The notes below the pieces were generated by a model. The model saw only the letters and a list, made by a program, of their open reading frames with translations, was not told the origin of the DNA and searched no databases. Both the position numbers and the translations under genes were made by a program. From Sarocladium kiliense (lineage: Eukaryota > Ascomycota > Sordariomycetes > Hypocreales > Sarocladiaceae), in the NCBI GenBank assembly GCA_030734395.1, contig JAUZTG010000034.1, forward strand, positions 1,922,001-1,986,000: a stretch of DNA of 64,000 nt. Direction: 5' to 3'. This document shows positions 11,671 to 22,360 of this stretch, piece by piece (within the stretch, counting starts at the first letter, position 1; each line of letters begins with the position of its first letter).

Positions 11671-12601
11671 GCCATTTTGGAGCTTTGATGAGGGTTAATA
11701 ATTGCATGGTGGTGAAGTCAGTCATCGATGGTTGAGAGTCATACGGTGAAGGTCTCCTCGAGAAGAGGTAGTGCTTTAGCCATCTTTTCTCTTTGCTAAT
11801 TAGGTATCTCGTGAAACTGAAGTGATTGTCGATGGAGTTTAGGGATGTAGCAGTCGATGGTTGAAGATGGGGATCATCGGAGCTGATATGGGCGGAGAGG
11901 TTCCGGCGCCGGAACGTTATGCCCGGCCCACCGGCTCGGCCGGGGCGGGGGCTCGTCGATGGGGTTCTACCTCACTCACGCTGGAAGATGATGCCGTCGC
12001 CGGTCACATGCATGCATCTTGTAGCTTTGGAGTTTATTTCAGATTTGACAAGGATCAACCTGGATCGGCATGGGCACATTCGAGAGCCATGCGCGTATCC
12101 GTAGCTCTGTATCGAATGCGTTCCTATATTGGGGCGCTAAGAGCTAGGCCTTGCTGGGTTTCCTGCAGGGCTTGTCACTATTGCGTGAATGGCTGGTGCG
12201 CAACCCCGCCTAACGCATCATCGCCAGGGACGCCATATTCTGTAACAGCTTTGTGCAAACCTGCATTGGATTACTCATGCTCATGCACATGGGACTGTTT
12301 GCGGCGGCCGATAGTCACATGCTGTCTGGTCGGCGAAGTCTAGTATTGATTGACGGGAACGGGATTATTTTGATGCAGGTATGGCTGGCACTGTTTGGCC
12401 CCCCCGTAGGATAAGCACTAGGATAAGCACCGTAGCCTGGACAAACAATAAGAAGACGGGCCCCCCAGCTGATCCTGCTGTAGGCTCGACGAGACATCCT
12501 GTTTTGCCAAAGACAGCGTGAACGGCGCTCGATATACTACCGACAAGAGAATATTCGATCTGGAACTCAGTAGCACTACAAGGTCGATACTAGGAGTCAA
12601 C
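11671..12601. other. Intergenic, no supported gene
   Basis: A shared promoter region between the divergent AKR and SRPBCC genes. It contains a GC-rich patch around 11900-11960 and a short direct repeat (TAGGATAAGCAC twice near 12407-12430). No coding signal was seen. Confidence 0.5.
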
Positions 12602-13195
12602 ATGGTCAATCAACTGACATCGGAGATTGAGATCAAGGCACCGCCCGCGGTAGTACGGGAAATAGTGCGTCGCCTGCTATAATGACGTGACTGACAATCG
12701 CCTCGAAGTGAGGTCCAGTCAACTCTAACACGCAAGACGATAGCTCCTCGACTTTCCGAAAGTCAAAGATTGGTCCGAGTGGGCCATCACGAACAAGAAA
12801 GATGAGACTTCAGGTGGCCAAAACCTGAAGAACGGCGACCCCTTATCGGTGGCGCTGCCGGGCAATTCATTCAACCCGACAGTACAGGTGTGTTGTTCCT
12901 CCTTTTCAAACGACGCTGTACCGATCCTAAGGTATCTCTGTAACAGGAGAATAAGCCGGAGCTCTTTGCATGGCTCGGTAGCATCCCTCTCATCTTCAGT
13001 GGACGCCACGAGTTTCGATTCACAAAGAGCACGAGCACCCCCGGTGGAACAACGTTTACTCAATTAGAGGAGTTTACGGGAGGCTTGTCTTTCCTGATGG
13101 GACCGGGTTGGAGTATGAGGGAGAAAACGGCGGCTACGTGGACCAAGTTCAACGAGGATTTGAAAGCGGAGGCGGAGAAGAGGGCGAATGCTTAA
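12602..13195 (+). CDS. SRPBCC (START/Bet v1-like) fold protein
   Basis: Exons are 12602..12664, 12744..12887 and 12947..13195, giving 151 aa. Introns are 79 and 59 nt, both phase 0 with good acceptors. The protein starts with TSEIEIKAPPAVVREI, the usual first strand and helix of polyketide-cyclase/START-like proteins. It continues with LLDFPKVKDWSEW, a FAWLGSIPLIFSGRHEFRF segment and a PGGTTFTQLEEF segment, and ends in an amphipathic helix (FNEDLKAEAEKRA). This matches small fungal SRPBCC proteins that bind hydrophobic ligands in a helix-grip fold. No catalytic residues can be assigned, so ligand and role are unknown. It diverges from the AKR gene. Confidence 0.8.
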
Positions 13196-15961
13196 GTATA
13201 TCAGGAGGGAAATAGTCATATCAGGTGATCTTGTTAGCACCCGTGGAAGTGGAAGATTGACATGATTCTCGAGATGCCAGGGGCGAGAGGACGAGCTTCC
13301 GTATAGTCAACGAAGCCCATATTTCGAACTAAAGCGTACGAGCTTTGTTCATGTATGCTGCACATCCATTGAGGAGCCATAATTTCAGGAAATTTGATCC
13401 ATATTTCCTGGGCTGTTGGCTCTGCGAAGACTACCCTGTGACGATCGAAGCTCTGCGACTACTGCACCGAGTTCCCGGCAGTCAGGCCCTTTGCTTCAGC
13501 AATCTGAGCTGTTCTATTGACAGCTGAGCCTGAGTGAAAGATGTTGGATCGCATGTGAGGGTCATCCAGGCGGGCAAGAAACTTTGCAATTGTCTCAACT
13601 CTGGCCAAGTGGCTGGGGATCATTGGTACATAACATTGTGAGAACACGGTCTCGAACCACGTGCTGCTACCGCACTATGATACCCAAAATCACTCTGCAC
13701 TCAAGCTTGATGCCATATATGTTACTCTGGGTTCAGCGAGTCATGGGAATGAAACACACCTAAGTCCTGGCACTCCTGGCCTGTCTACACCAAGTCGAAT
13801 TATGGACACGAGCAGCAATCAAGGGAGTAACCGACTGGCGGGTGTTGAGCGACGTCCACTATGCTTCTGTCTAAGTTGCACCAGAAAAGTCTCGAACATT
13901 CACGCTGCTGGGCTTGGTACGGTTGGGGGTATATAGGTAGGTTTTGCTATGGCGAGTGAGGGTTTGAGTAAAGTAATTGTCAGAGCGACGGCGAGGCCAG
14001 ATTTCGTTACAGACCATGACAAGAGACAAGGCAGCAATGCGTCTAGTTTCATGGGCCGTAAACAACTACTGAAGATGCCAAAGGCCTGGAATTGAACTAG
14101 ATAGCCGGTCGGCTATTGGCAGTCAACATCACGCATGCCAGCCTCAGCAGATGTATCAACTCTCTCACACCACGAATCCCCTTTCGTGTCCCGTACTCCG
14201 CACGAGAGGAGCAGCGACTTACTTAAATGACCAACACGAGGCGAGGCCATCGATGGAATTTATAAGCCTCGCATGTCGGAAATTGAGCATGATAATGGCG
14301 TAAGTAGTCACTTATACTATGCAAAGCCTCCGCAGGCTAAGCGGCACTATGCCCTAAGGCATGGCGTCAAAGTTTATGTTTCTCCATAGATGATTGGAGT
14401 CAGGCAAGGGAACGAAGCCACAACTGGAGGAGGTATAAATAGCTCGGCGACGTTTGTTTTGGCGCAAAAAGTAGCATCGATGGAACAGCTTCGGCAGTGA
14501 CGGCATGTTAGAAACAGCGACTCAAAACGGAAAGGAGCACTTTGAACCCTGCCAGATGAGAGAGGGGCAACAGGAGGGGCGCGAGGACCCTCGTTGAGGA
14601 TTGCTCGGTTTCAATCATCGTGAAGTTGGTTAGAAGACGCCCCCCTTGCCATCATCGCGAAAGTTCCAGGGGTCTCTGTTTGTGGAAGACACAGAAGGAC
14701 CAAGCCGCGAACTTGTCATATGAGTTTGTGAGATGCGATCTTCCCATTTCCCTGCATTATGATTGCATTTCTCTCATTGGATCACTATACGCGCATCAGC
14801 AAGTCCAAGTGGGTTAGTAGACGTAGGGAGGGCTCGGCAGCTCAGACTTGCAGAGTGCCGCGTATCCGGTACAGTACCATCCACTGTAACGCGGTTGAAA
14901 CCCGTGCGGTACGGGCCCCGCGGAGAAACTTGATGCTACCATGCGAGAAGAATGGCTGGGGATAGGTATGTAGTATTGGGAGGTGAAGGTTTGGGGTGGG
15001 TGTCTGAGATGGAATAATTAGGGGATCGGCCGTATTTGGAGGAATGATCGATGGGCTCGGTCGGGCAGAGGCAGTGCATTGGCTTAAGCGAGTGGTGGAT
15101 TGGATAATGGTGACAGGGGATGAAGTAAATGACGACCAACGCGACGAATGAAGCGATGTTGGGACATGACGGTACAGGGATGTGACCGTATGCCGTACCA
15201 TGAACATTCTGTGATGAAGCAGCAAGAAATGCAGCACGGAAGGCCATGCTTACAGGGTGTTTACGGCTGGTATGATAAGCGAGAGACAAGCCATTTAAGG
15301 GTTCATCGAGTTCAGGAAAGAGGAATGCTTGTCAGCAGGAGCCAGCAGTGTGCATTCCAGGGCGTCATGTCAGTGCTTGTGCATTGCCAAAGCGAACTGA
15401 ATCGAGAGTTTGGTGTCAGTAATGGTGGCTCGCATTAAAGACGATGGAGTTGGTTAGGCGCGACGAGGAGGTCCGTGAGTGGCAGAGAAATCTGAATGCG
15501 AGAGAGTACGAGAGGAAGCAGTCAGCAAAGCGCAGTGGATTCAAGGCGTGGCGCAGGGCCGGGTCTGGACTCTGGGGCCAGTGGCTACCTAAAGGAGCGC
15601 GATGGTCTACTCGTATGATCCCAAGTCCAGCAAGGAGCACCAAAGGCTGAGCTGCTCAGGTGGGTGATTCGGGGTCGGATGCTTGAGTCTCGGAAGAGGT
15701 GATTCTTTTGAGAATGGTGTGGTGCTGTCAGTGGATTTGGATCTGCTTTTAGGGTGAACCTTCGCGGGCGAGGGAGCCGAATGATGCGTGATACGGCGAG
15801 ATGGAGAGAGTTTGGCTTAGTGAGTGTGACAATAGTGGGATTCAATTAATGATATCATGACGGGAAAGGAGGAGGAGAAAGGTTCGAAAAGACGAGCAAG
15901 AGGGCAATGACCGACTGCAAGATGACGATGACGACAATGACTCCAGTAGTGATGTTTAGTG

Positions 15962-15988
15962 TCTGCCAACATCTGCCAACATCTGCCA
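15962..15988 (+). repeat. Short tandem repeat (TCTGCCAACA, 2.7 copies)
   Basis: Two perfect 10-bp units and a partial third are seen directly. The function is unknown. Confidence 0.85.
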
Positions 15989-16090
15989 GCGCACGCACAA
16001 CCTGCCAGCCAGTGTCAGGCTGCGTGAATTTTGCTTGGCTAAAGCTTGATGCAATGTTTCTGGGGGAAGGAACTGTCCTTCCTTCTGATC

Positions 16091-16126
16091 GACCTGGGCC
16101 AGGGTTATCTAACCCTGGCCTAGGTC
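16091..16126. repeat. 36-nt inverted repeat
   Basis: Two 17-bp arms (GACCTGGGCCAGGGTTA and its partner ending CTGGCCTAGGTC) differ at one position and flank a 2-nt loop (TC). The arms contain AGGGTTA and TAACCCT. It lies about 800 bp upstream of the transporter start. It could be a protein-binding palindrome or a hairpin; a Pol II terminator role is not supported. Confidence 0.85.
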
Positions 16127-16489
16127 ACTTTCTTGCTTCCTCGCTGGGCAGACAGAGACACCGGTGGCCAATGGATGGTAGCCTGTCAGAGTGTCTCATT
16201 CCCTGGCTTGCACCTTTGGCAAGGTGGCGCTGTAGGTTTGCACTTCCACTGCCCTTTCGATGCCAGGCCCTGACTGTATCCACCCCTGCTCGCCTACCAT
16301 CGTCCCGTCCATCCACCAGCCCAGGCGGATGAGGCACAGTAGGACCGCTCACAGCATCCACTTCCACCACGTTGGGCTGGCTGTACCCGTCGTTGCCCAC
16401 TCTAGCTGGGCGCGGTACCCTGTTGGGGGCACCCACCCACTTCCATTCTAAGGCACCCTAACTCGGAAAGATCCTCTAAACTGGACACC

Positions 16490-16800
16490 CCCCTTCGCGG
16501 TCCAGATCGCCCTTCTCCTCTTGGCTTTGTCTCTTCTTCTTCCTCGTCTTCTGCCTCAGTTGCTGCCGCTCCTCGTCCTCTTTCCCCCGTCCCTTCCTAA
16601 CACACTGTCGCACAGTTTTCGCTTCTTGCCTCTTCTTTCCTCTCCTTCTCCTCAGCCTGTTCTTCCTCTCCGACTACATGTCACCGTCGCCATCGCCTCG
16701 TTCTCTCCCTGTGTGACCCGACCCCGTCACCGATTCGTCTTCCCGGGCTCGATCCCTCCTCGCCTTCGACACGACCAACCAGACAAGCCTCACCGGTTCT
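16490..16800 (+). promoter_or_regulatory. Pyrimidine-rich promoter/leader tract
   Basis: A 300-bp stretch dominated by C and T (CTTCTTCCTCGTC-like runs) lies directly upstream of the transporter gene on its coding strand. CT-rich tracts near transcription starts are common in filamentous fungi. The start site itself cannot be seen. Confidence 0.45.
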
Positions 16801-16935
16801 GAGTAGCCTCCCAGTCTTCGATACAACTCGAACAGCCCATCCTTGTCCCCATTTTGCGACTCGGCGATCGCATTTGCGCGTTACCTACCGACTCCTTTAC
16901 TTTCTTATTCCTCCGACCACTTTCAATCTCCCGTC

Positions 16936-18579
16936 ATGGCTGGCAACTCTGAATTGCCCACTGTCGAGAAGCCTGCCGAGAAGGCAAGAGGTCTTCACCC
17001 ATCGTTCCACATTGTGTGAGTTCTTTGTCTTTGCCAAAATTCTGCGAGCGAACAAGCAACTTTCGAGAAAAACAACCAAGGCGGAACACGACCTATATAT
17101 TATGTCATGGAGGACGCGCGAAACGGCGCTTTCACGCAAATTCCCATACTTTTTGGCTGCGCCCAGCCTTGATCGGCACCGCTTATCAATCGCTACACAC
17201 CATACGACTACTGACCTTACGCGCCTGGAAATTTTGCCAAGTTGGAGCATTTCCACTAACAAATGCTCTTCTGTCCTACAGGAATTGGATCTTCTTCTCC
17301 AATGTTACGATTCTCTTCAACAAGTGGCTACTTGACAATGCTGGCTTCCGTAAGTGGCATCTCTCAGGAGTGATTCCCTTTTTCACTAAGTGCATCTGCT
17401 GACCTTCGACACCAGGATACCGTATGTGATCACATTTTCCTGAGAAATCTAGAGCTTGGCAGCTCTCGATTCATTGAGTATTGGTACTGACACCATCGCA
17501 GCCATTATCCTGACCTGCTGGCATCTTGTCTTCGCAACCCTGGCCACACAGCTGCTTGCCCGCACTACTTCCCTGCTGGATTCTCGCCATTCCATCCCGC
17601 TCACTCGTCGCCTCTACCTGCGAACTATCCTTCCAATTGGTCTCCTTTACTCCGGCTCCCTGGTTTGCTCCAATGTTGTCTACGTCTACCTCTCCGTTGC
17701 CTTCATCCAGATGCTCAAGTCGGTCTCGCCCGTAGCTGTTCTCGCTATCTCTTGGATGTGGGGTGTCGCAGATCCCACTCGTACGCAGCTGATTAATATC
17801 CTCGTCATTGTCTTCGGTGTTGCTCTTTCTAGCTTCGGCGAGATTGAGTTTTCGTGGGTTGGCTTCTTTTTCCAGATTGGCGGCACCCTGTTCGAGGCTA
17901 TGAGGCTCGTCATGATCCAGGTCATGCTCAGCGGCGAGGGCCTGCGTATGGATCCTCTTGTCGGTCTCTACTACTATGCCCCCGTATGCGCCGTCATGAA
18001 CTTCTTCGTTGCCGCTGTCAGCGAGTTCCCCCGCTTTGCCTGGAATGACGTCGTCCAGACCGGCTTTGGCATGCTTCTCCTCAACGCTGGAATTGCGTTC
18101 TTCCTCAACATTGCCAGCGTCTTCCTTGTAGGTTCCCCTTTACCAGTCCTCCTGCCATAAACCAGTTTTCTGACCCTGTCTTGTAGATCGGTAAGACTTC
18201 CGGTCTCGTAATGACCCTCACCGGCATCTTCAAGAACATTTTGCTTGTCGTTGCTTCCGTCATCATCTGGAACACCCAGATCACCCCCCTCCAGTTCCTC
18301 GGCTATGGCTTGGCACTTTGTGGCCTGGTCTACTACTCCCTCGGCTACGAAAAGCTCGCTCAGGGCTACGTCGCCGTCAAGAACTACGTTGTTTCGCCTG
18401 GCGAGTCCTCTGAGTCCTCTGAGGGCGGTAGTGGTAAGAGCAAACGTTGGATGTTTGTCGCTGTCGGTGTCGTCATCTTCTCCAGCATCCTCACTGTACT
18501 CGTCATCTACCACGGCCACGACACCATCAAGAGCCAGATGGAGAAGATCAAAATCCCTCAGTGGTTCGGCTCGTCATGA
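16936..18579 (+). CDS. Triose-phosphate/nucleotide-sugar transporter family protein
   Basis: Exons are 16936..17015, 17282..17349, 17416..17421, 17502..18127 and 18187..18579, giving 390 aa. The protein starts MAGNSELPTVEKP and has a short cytosolic N-terminus with HPSFHI. About ten membrane segments of the drug/metabolite-transporter fold follow, beginning with NWIFFSNVTILFNKWLL and IILTCWHLVFATL. A Ser/Gly-rich loop (SSEGGSGKSK) precedes the last segment. These are hallmarks of the TPT/SLC35 group, which exchanges phosphorylated sugars or nucleotide sugars across Golgi or ER membranes. The substrate is not predictable. The third exon is only 6 nt (GATACC), and it is needed to join FR-Y-P in frame. 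The first intron is long for this genome (266 nt). Confidence 0.88.
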
Positions 18580-19203
18580 TCCAGCCAGGCTTTTTGCTGT
18601 GAATCACGGTAAAAAGTTACGGTCATACTATATTTGTCTAATGTTTTGTCTTCTTTCCGTTTATCGACATGGCGTTTCTCGTGCTGTTTGTTGCGTCTGC
18701 GGTGTTTGAAGGATATACCTCATTGGGACCGAAATTCGTTCGGCTTTTTGGGAACCGCTTTATAAAACATGTTTTTTGAGATTATATAGACATTGCATAC
18801 GTTTGCGAAGGATGGAGGCTGCGTCAGAAAACATGGACAGACGGGCGCTTGGTGGTAGTATCGATGTTTATGCGAGCATCGTGATGGGTATTTTAGATCA
18901 CATCGAGAAGATATCCTTGGGAATAGTACAGACGATGACGCGACTGAATTGATTAATCACTGAAGGCACTCAAATGTCCTTTCCTCTTACTATTTGCAGA
19001 TGTCGATCAAGTCCAATATTGGGCTCGTGTCCCGGTATGTGATTCGAAATCAGATATCCTCTGTATACCCCTGCAAGATTCATCCGAACGCCCTGGAATG
19101 CGCAGAAATACGTATCTGGAAGAAGGCGAGCAGTACTCTTACGCCGCGGGAAGACCAAGCGTGGCCTTCCAGTGAATCAAGACCGATTCACTACTTCAAC
19201 CCC
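18580..19203. other. Convergent 3' intergenic region
   Basis: Three-prime flanks of the transporter (+) and Shg1-like (-) genes. It is AT-rich around 18720-18800, which fits 3' ends. No gene was seen. Confidence 0.5.
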
Positions 19204-21514
19204 TCAGCGACTCCGACTTCTTCGCCGACTCCTGCTCCGATCTCGTCTGTCCCGTCTAGGTGAAGCACTCCTTTCCCTGCGTCTTCTGTCACGTTCACGT
19301 TCACGTTCACGCTCGCGATCCCTGTCCCTGTCCCTGTCTCTTTCACGATCGTGGTCACGATCCCGTACTCGATCTCGCCTGTCTCGGTCCCTGTCCCTAT
19401 CACGATCTGTATCCCTTTCGCGGTCACGGGTACCACGGCTGCGGCTTCGAGAGCGGCTTCTTCGGCGGTCATCTCGGCCTGTAGGACGTTCATGTCAGTT
19501 GAGGAATAACAACTTGGCTTAGTTGATGGTTCAGAACTCACGCCTATCATCGAGACCTGGAATCGGAAGCCCTTTCTCCTTCGCCTCCTTCTGCGCAGCA
19601 AGATACGCCTTCGCCTCCTTCTCTCTTTGCCTTACTCCTTCATACTTCAACTCCATCATGTCTTCCCTGTCCATGGAGACCGGTAGTCGGGTAGACGAGC
19701 TAGGACGGGAGCGAGAGCGGCTGCGTCGATCACGGCGACGATCACGGTCTCTGTCACGGGACCGATCGCGACTCCGGCGACGTGGAGGAGTGCGGCTGCG
19801 GGCGCCGGGAGCATAGCAGTCTGCGGCTGGGCGGGCGTCTCGCGAGCGGGAGCGTTCCCGGCGTCGAGACCTGGAGCGAGTGCGCGCTCTTCGATCTCGG
19901 CTTCGGTCACGATCCCTTTCCCTGTCGTCACGCCTCTTTGGTGATCGAGGACGCTCAGGTCTTCTGGAACGACTGCGTTCGTAGCGGTCGTACCTGGCAC
20001 CACGGGAGCGGCTTCGTTCATGGCGGTCACTTCTTGCGGCACGAGAGCGGCTCCTATCCCGCCTCGGCCTCGATGAGCGACTGCGCTCGCGCCTGTCTCT
20101 GACTCTGGACCTGCTTCGATCGCGACGAGGTGAGCGCGATCGATTATCGCGGCGTCTGCTGTCATCGACGCCGCCATCACGTCTCCGGGTACTGTCTTCT
20201 CTTCGACGATCATCATCGCGTGGCCGACTGCGATCCCTTGTTCTCTCGCGCTCATGGTTCCTGGACTCGCTTCGACTTGAACGCTTCTCGCCTCGCAGAT
20301 CCGAAACCCTGCCAATGGGCGTCCTGGAATCGCGTCTGGCGGATCGACTTCTAGACTCTCTTGCCCTGCGTGATTCGGTTCGTGGCGAGTCCTTTCGGAT
20401 GGGGTCGATAGCGGAGGCGGGGACACTCTTGCGAGGTGGTGGTGGTGCCAGCATGGAGTCAAGTTCGGGCTCTGGCGGGCCCTGTTCCTTTGGTCCTGAA
20501 CACTCGCGTAGCAGATCCTCGAGGGCCTCCTTCTCAAGGCGTTCGTTATCCTCTTGGGATAGCCTCTTTTTCATCTCCTCGGAAACCTCCTTGGGTCTGC
20601 GTCGGTCTTCCCGGTCTCGGTCTCGGTCTCTACTAATGTTCCGATCGCGACTATGCCTCCGACTGCGATCAGTGTCACGATCGCGGTCACGGTCCCTATT
20701 TCTGCTCCTATCCCTTTCGTTGCGTTCGCGCTCGCGCTGTTCACGTTCCTTATGCCGCTGTTCACGCTGACGGTCGCGTTCTTCTTCTCTCGCTTTTCGG
20801 TCTTCTTCTCGTTTCCGGCGACGCTCATCGCGTTCTTCTTGACGTTTGATCTCGGCTTTTTCACGTTCGCGCTCTTCCCGCTTCTGCTCCTCCTGGGCGA
20901 TGCGACGCTTCTCTTCTTCAATAGCCTCTTCTTTGGCACGCAGCTCGGCCCTGATTCGTTCGCGTTCATCTCGCCTGGCCTGAGTAGCTGCAGCGTATTC
21001 TTCGTCCGTCTTCGATCCACTGATCCTCTCCGTTTCGGCGGCTTCGTTGCCGATGTCTGCGCGCCGGATTTCACGAATGCTCTCTTCGATAGCACTCGAG
21101 TCTATAAGTTGTCCGATGACCGACTCCGCTTTCTGGTAGAAGCCGGACCGCTCGAGCGCGCCATCAAGAAGCGCTGCGGCTTTGCGGCGGTCGAGGGAGA
21201 GCAGTTGCTGTGGATTTTTCTCGACTTCCTGCTCAGCGACCTCGAGTATTCCTTTCGTGACCTGCGCCTCGTAGTCCTGGGAAGAGTCAGCACGCACCAT
21301 ATGGGCTAGACGGATCTGGGTTCGGCCATACACTTGCTTCGAATTTCTCCCAAACTTGCTTGCGAATCGTGTCGTATGCTCCCCCCTTCTTGAAGCCATG
21401 TGCGAGCGACTCGATGGCGGCACGTGTGGCGGATGGGAGGGGAAGATCGGACGCTTTGTAGGCACGTGCTGTGATCATCTTCGATGGCGAGGCAGGCATC
21501 GCTTCTGGAGCCAT
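19204..21514 (-). CDS. Shg1/BOD1-domain protein with long RS/RD/RE tail (COMPASS-associated candidate)
   Basis: Minus-strand exons are 21332..21514, 19542..21276 and 19204..19478, giving 730 aa. The start is the ATG at 21514; the upstream GTG at 21550 is not used. Residues about 20-130 match the Shg1/BOD1 domain: FKKGGAYDTIRKQVWEKFEA, then EVAEQEVEKNPQQLLSLDRR and an amphipathic segment around QLIDSSAIEESIREI. In yeast, Shg1 is a subunit of the Set1/COMPASS H3K4 methyltransferase. The rest is very long and basic: a charged Glu/Arg/Lys coiled region (about 150-290), a short acidic-hydrophobic island (SEEMKKRLSQEDNERLEKEA), and then hundreds of residues of Arg-Ser, Arg-Asp and Arg-Glu repeats like SR splicing proteins. 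The third exon is almost pure RD/RE repeat. A function at chromatin-coupled splicing is inference. Confidence 0.82.
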
Positions 21515-21931
21515 TGTGTTGTCTCGTTTGCGCGGAGGAGGGATGTCCACGGTCCGTAAGGCGCAATGGCGAACGCCTACTCAGCCGCGCCGCTTATGAT
21601 GGGCACATAAACACAGTCGTCACGTCGCGCATCGGGTAATGTATGTGTCAAAACGTGATTGAAGATTATGCGTGGTCGCAAGCAAAGCCAAGTCAAGAAA
21701 TGAGTCGCATCTCGAATGCGATAGGTGATAAAGTGGGTGGATTCCTTTGGGAGCGTCAGTGGCTCCGCGCGTGCAGGTTCCAGGTGTAACGCCAGTTCAC
21801 GTGATGAGTCGATAAAAAATGGCCCGCTCCTCTTTAGCGTCGCTGCGAATTGCCCAAGTGTCCAAGTCGCACTGGATGGATGATGGAAATCGAAGGCAAA
21901 AAGAGGGAAGATGGTTAAAAAAGAAGATGGA
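21515..21931. other. Intergenic
   Basis: Promoter side of the Shg1-like gene. An adenine/guanine-rich patch (21895-21950) leads into the tRNA array. No gene was seen. Confidence 0.5.
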
Positions 21932-21967
21932 GGAGGAGCAGCTCCAAGAAGTCCAGACTAGCAAAAA

Positions 21968-22049
21968 CGACGTGGGCCTGATTCGAACAGACGCCTCCGA
22001 GGAGAATAGATTTCTAGTCTATCGCATTAGACCACTCTGCCACCACGCC
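21968..22049 (-). tRNA. tRNA-Ser (AGA), array copy 1
   Basis: An 82-nt intact tRNA on the minus strand, identical to the copy at 22279-22360. It differs from the copy at 3967-4048 only in the variable arm (CTCCTCGGAG versus CTCTTCGGAG). A run of five Ts follows directly as terminator. Stems, the TTCGAAT T-loop and the AGA anticodon are all preserved. Confidence 0.95.
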
Positions 22050-22123
22050 TATTAGTCAGGATTGCTTCTTGTAAAAAGGAAGATAGAGGAGAAGCAGCTC
22101 TAAAGAGTCCAGACTGGCAAAAA

Positions 22124-22205
22124 CAACGTGGGCCTGATTTAAACAGGCGCCTCCGAGGAGAATAGTTGTCTAATCTATTAGATTAGACTATTCTGCCACC
22201 ACGCC
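22124..22205 (-). pseudogene. Decayed tRNA-Ser copy, array copy 2
   Basis: The same 82-nt length as its neighbours but with about eleven substitutions. The T-loop TTCGA has become TTTAA, a closing pair of the anticodon stem is lost, the D-arm is altered, and the acceptor has a C-to-T change. The AGA triplet remains. Most changes are transitions, including two CG-to-TA double changes. Loss of the B-box makes transcription unlikely. Confidence 0.85.
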
Positions 22206-22278
22206 TATTAGTCAGGATTACTTCTTATAAAAAGAAGATAGAGGAGGAGCAGCTTTAAGGAGTCCAGACTGGCAAAAA

Positions 22279-22360
22279 CGACGTGGGCCTGATTCGAACA
22301 GACGCCTCCGAGGAGAATAGATTTCTAGTCTATCGCATTAGACCACTCTGCCACCACGCC
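22279..22360 (-). tRNA. tRNA-Ser (AGA), array copy 3
   Basis: An intact 82-nt minus-strand tRNA, identical in sequence to copy 1, with the same T5 terminator in the shared spacer. All stems pair, and the A and B boxes are preserved. Confidence 0.95.

Larger units (their letters stand above)
13196..16935. other. Long gene-poor interval
   Basis: At 3.7 kb this is the longest stretch in the window without a recognisable gene. Open frames (for example 14842-15289 minus and 15148-15438 plus) lack domains and conserved splice patterns. It holds an orphan TATAAAT at 14434-14440, a short TCTGCCAACA tandem repeat at 15962-15988 and a 36-nt inverted repeat at 16091-16126. From about 16490 it turns strongly pyrimidine-rich, as fungal promoters and leaders often do, just before the transporter gene. 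Confidence 0.6.

Noticed and set aside
19656..20537. Long open frames in other phases over the RS-repeat gene, both strands
   Set aside because: They are shadows of the biased Arg/Ser/Asp codon repeats. None has a domain or splice support.
21514..21550. Earlier start of the Shg1-like gene at 21550
   Set aside because: That codon is GTG. The first ATG in frame is at 21514.
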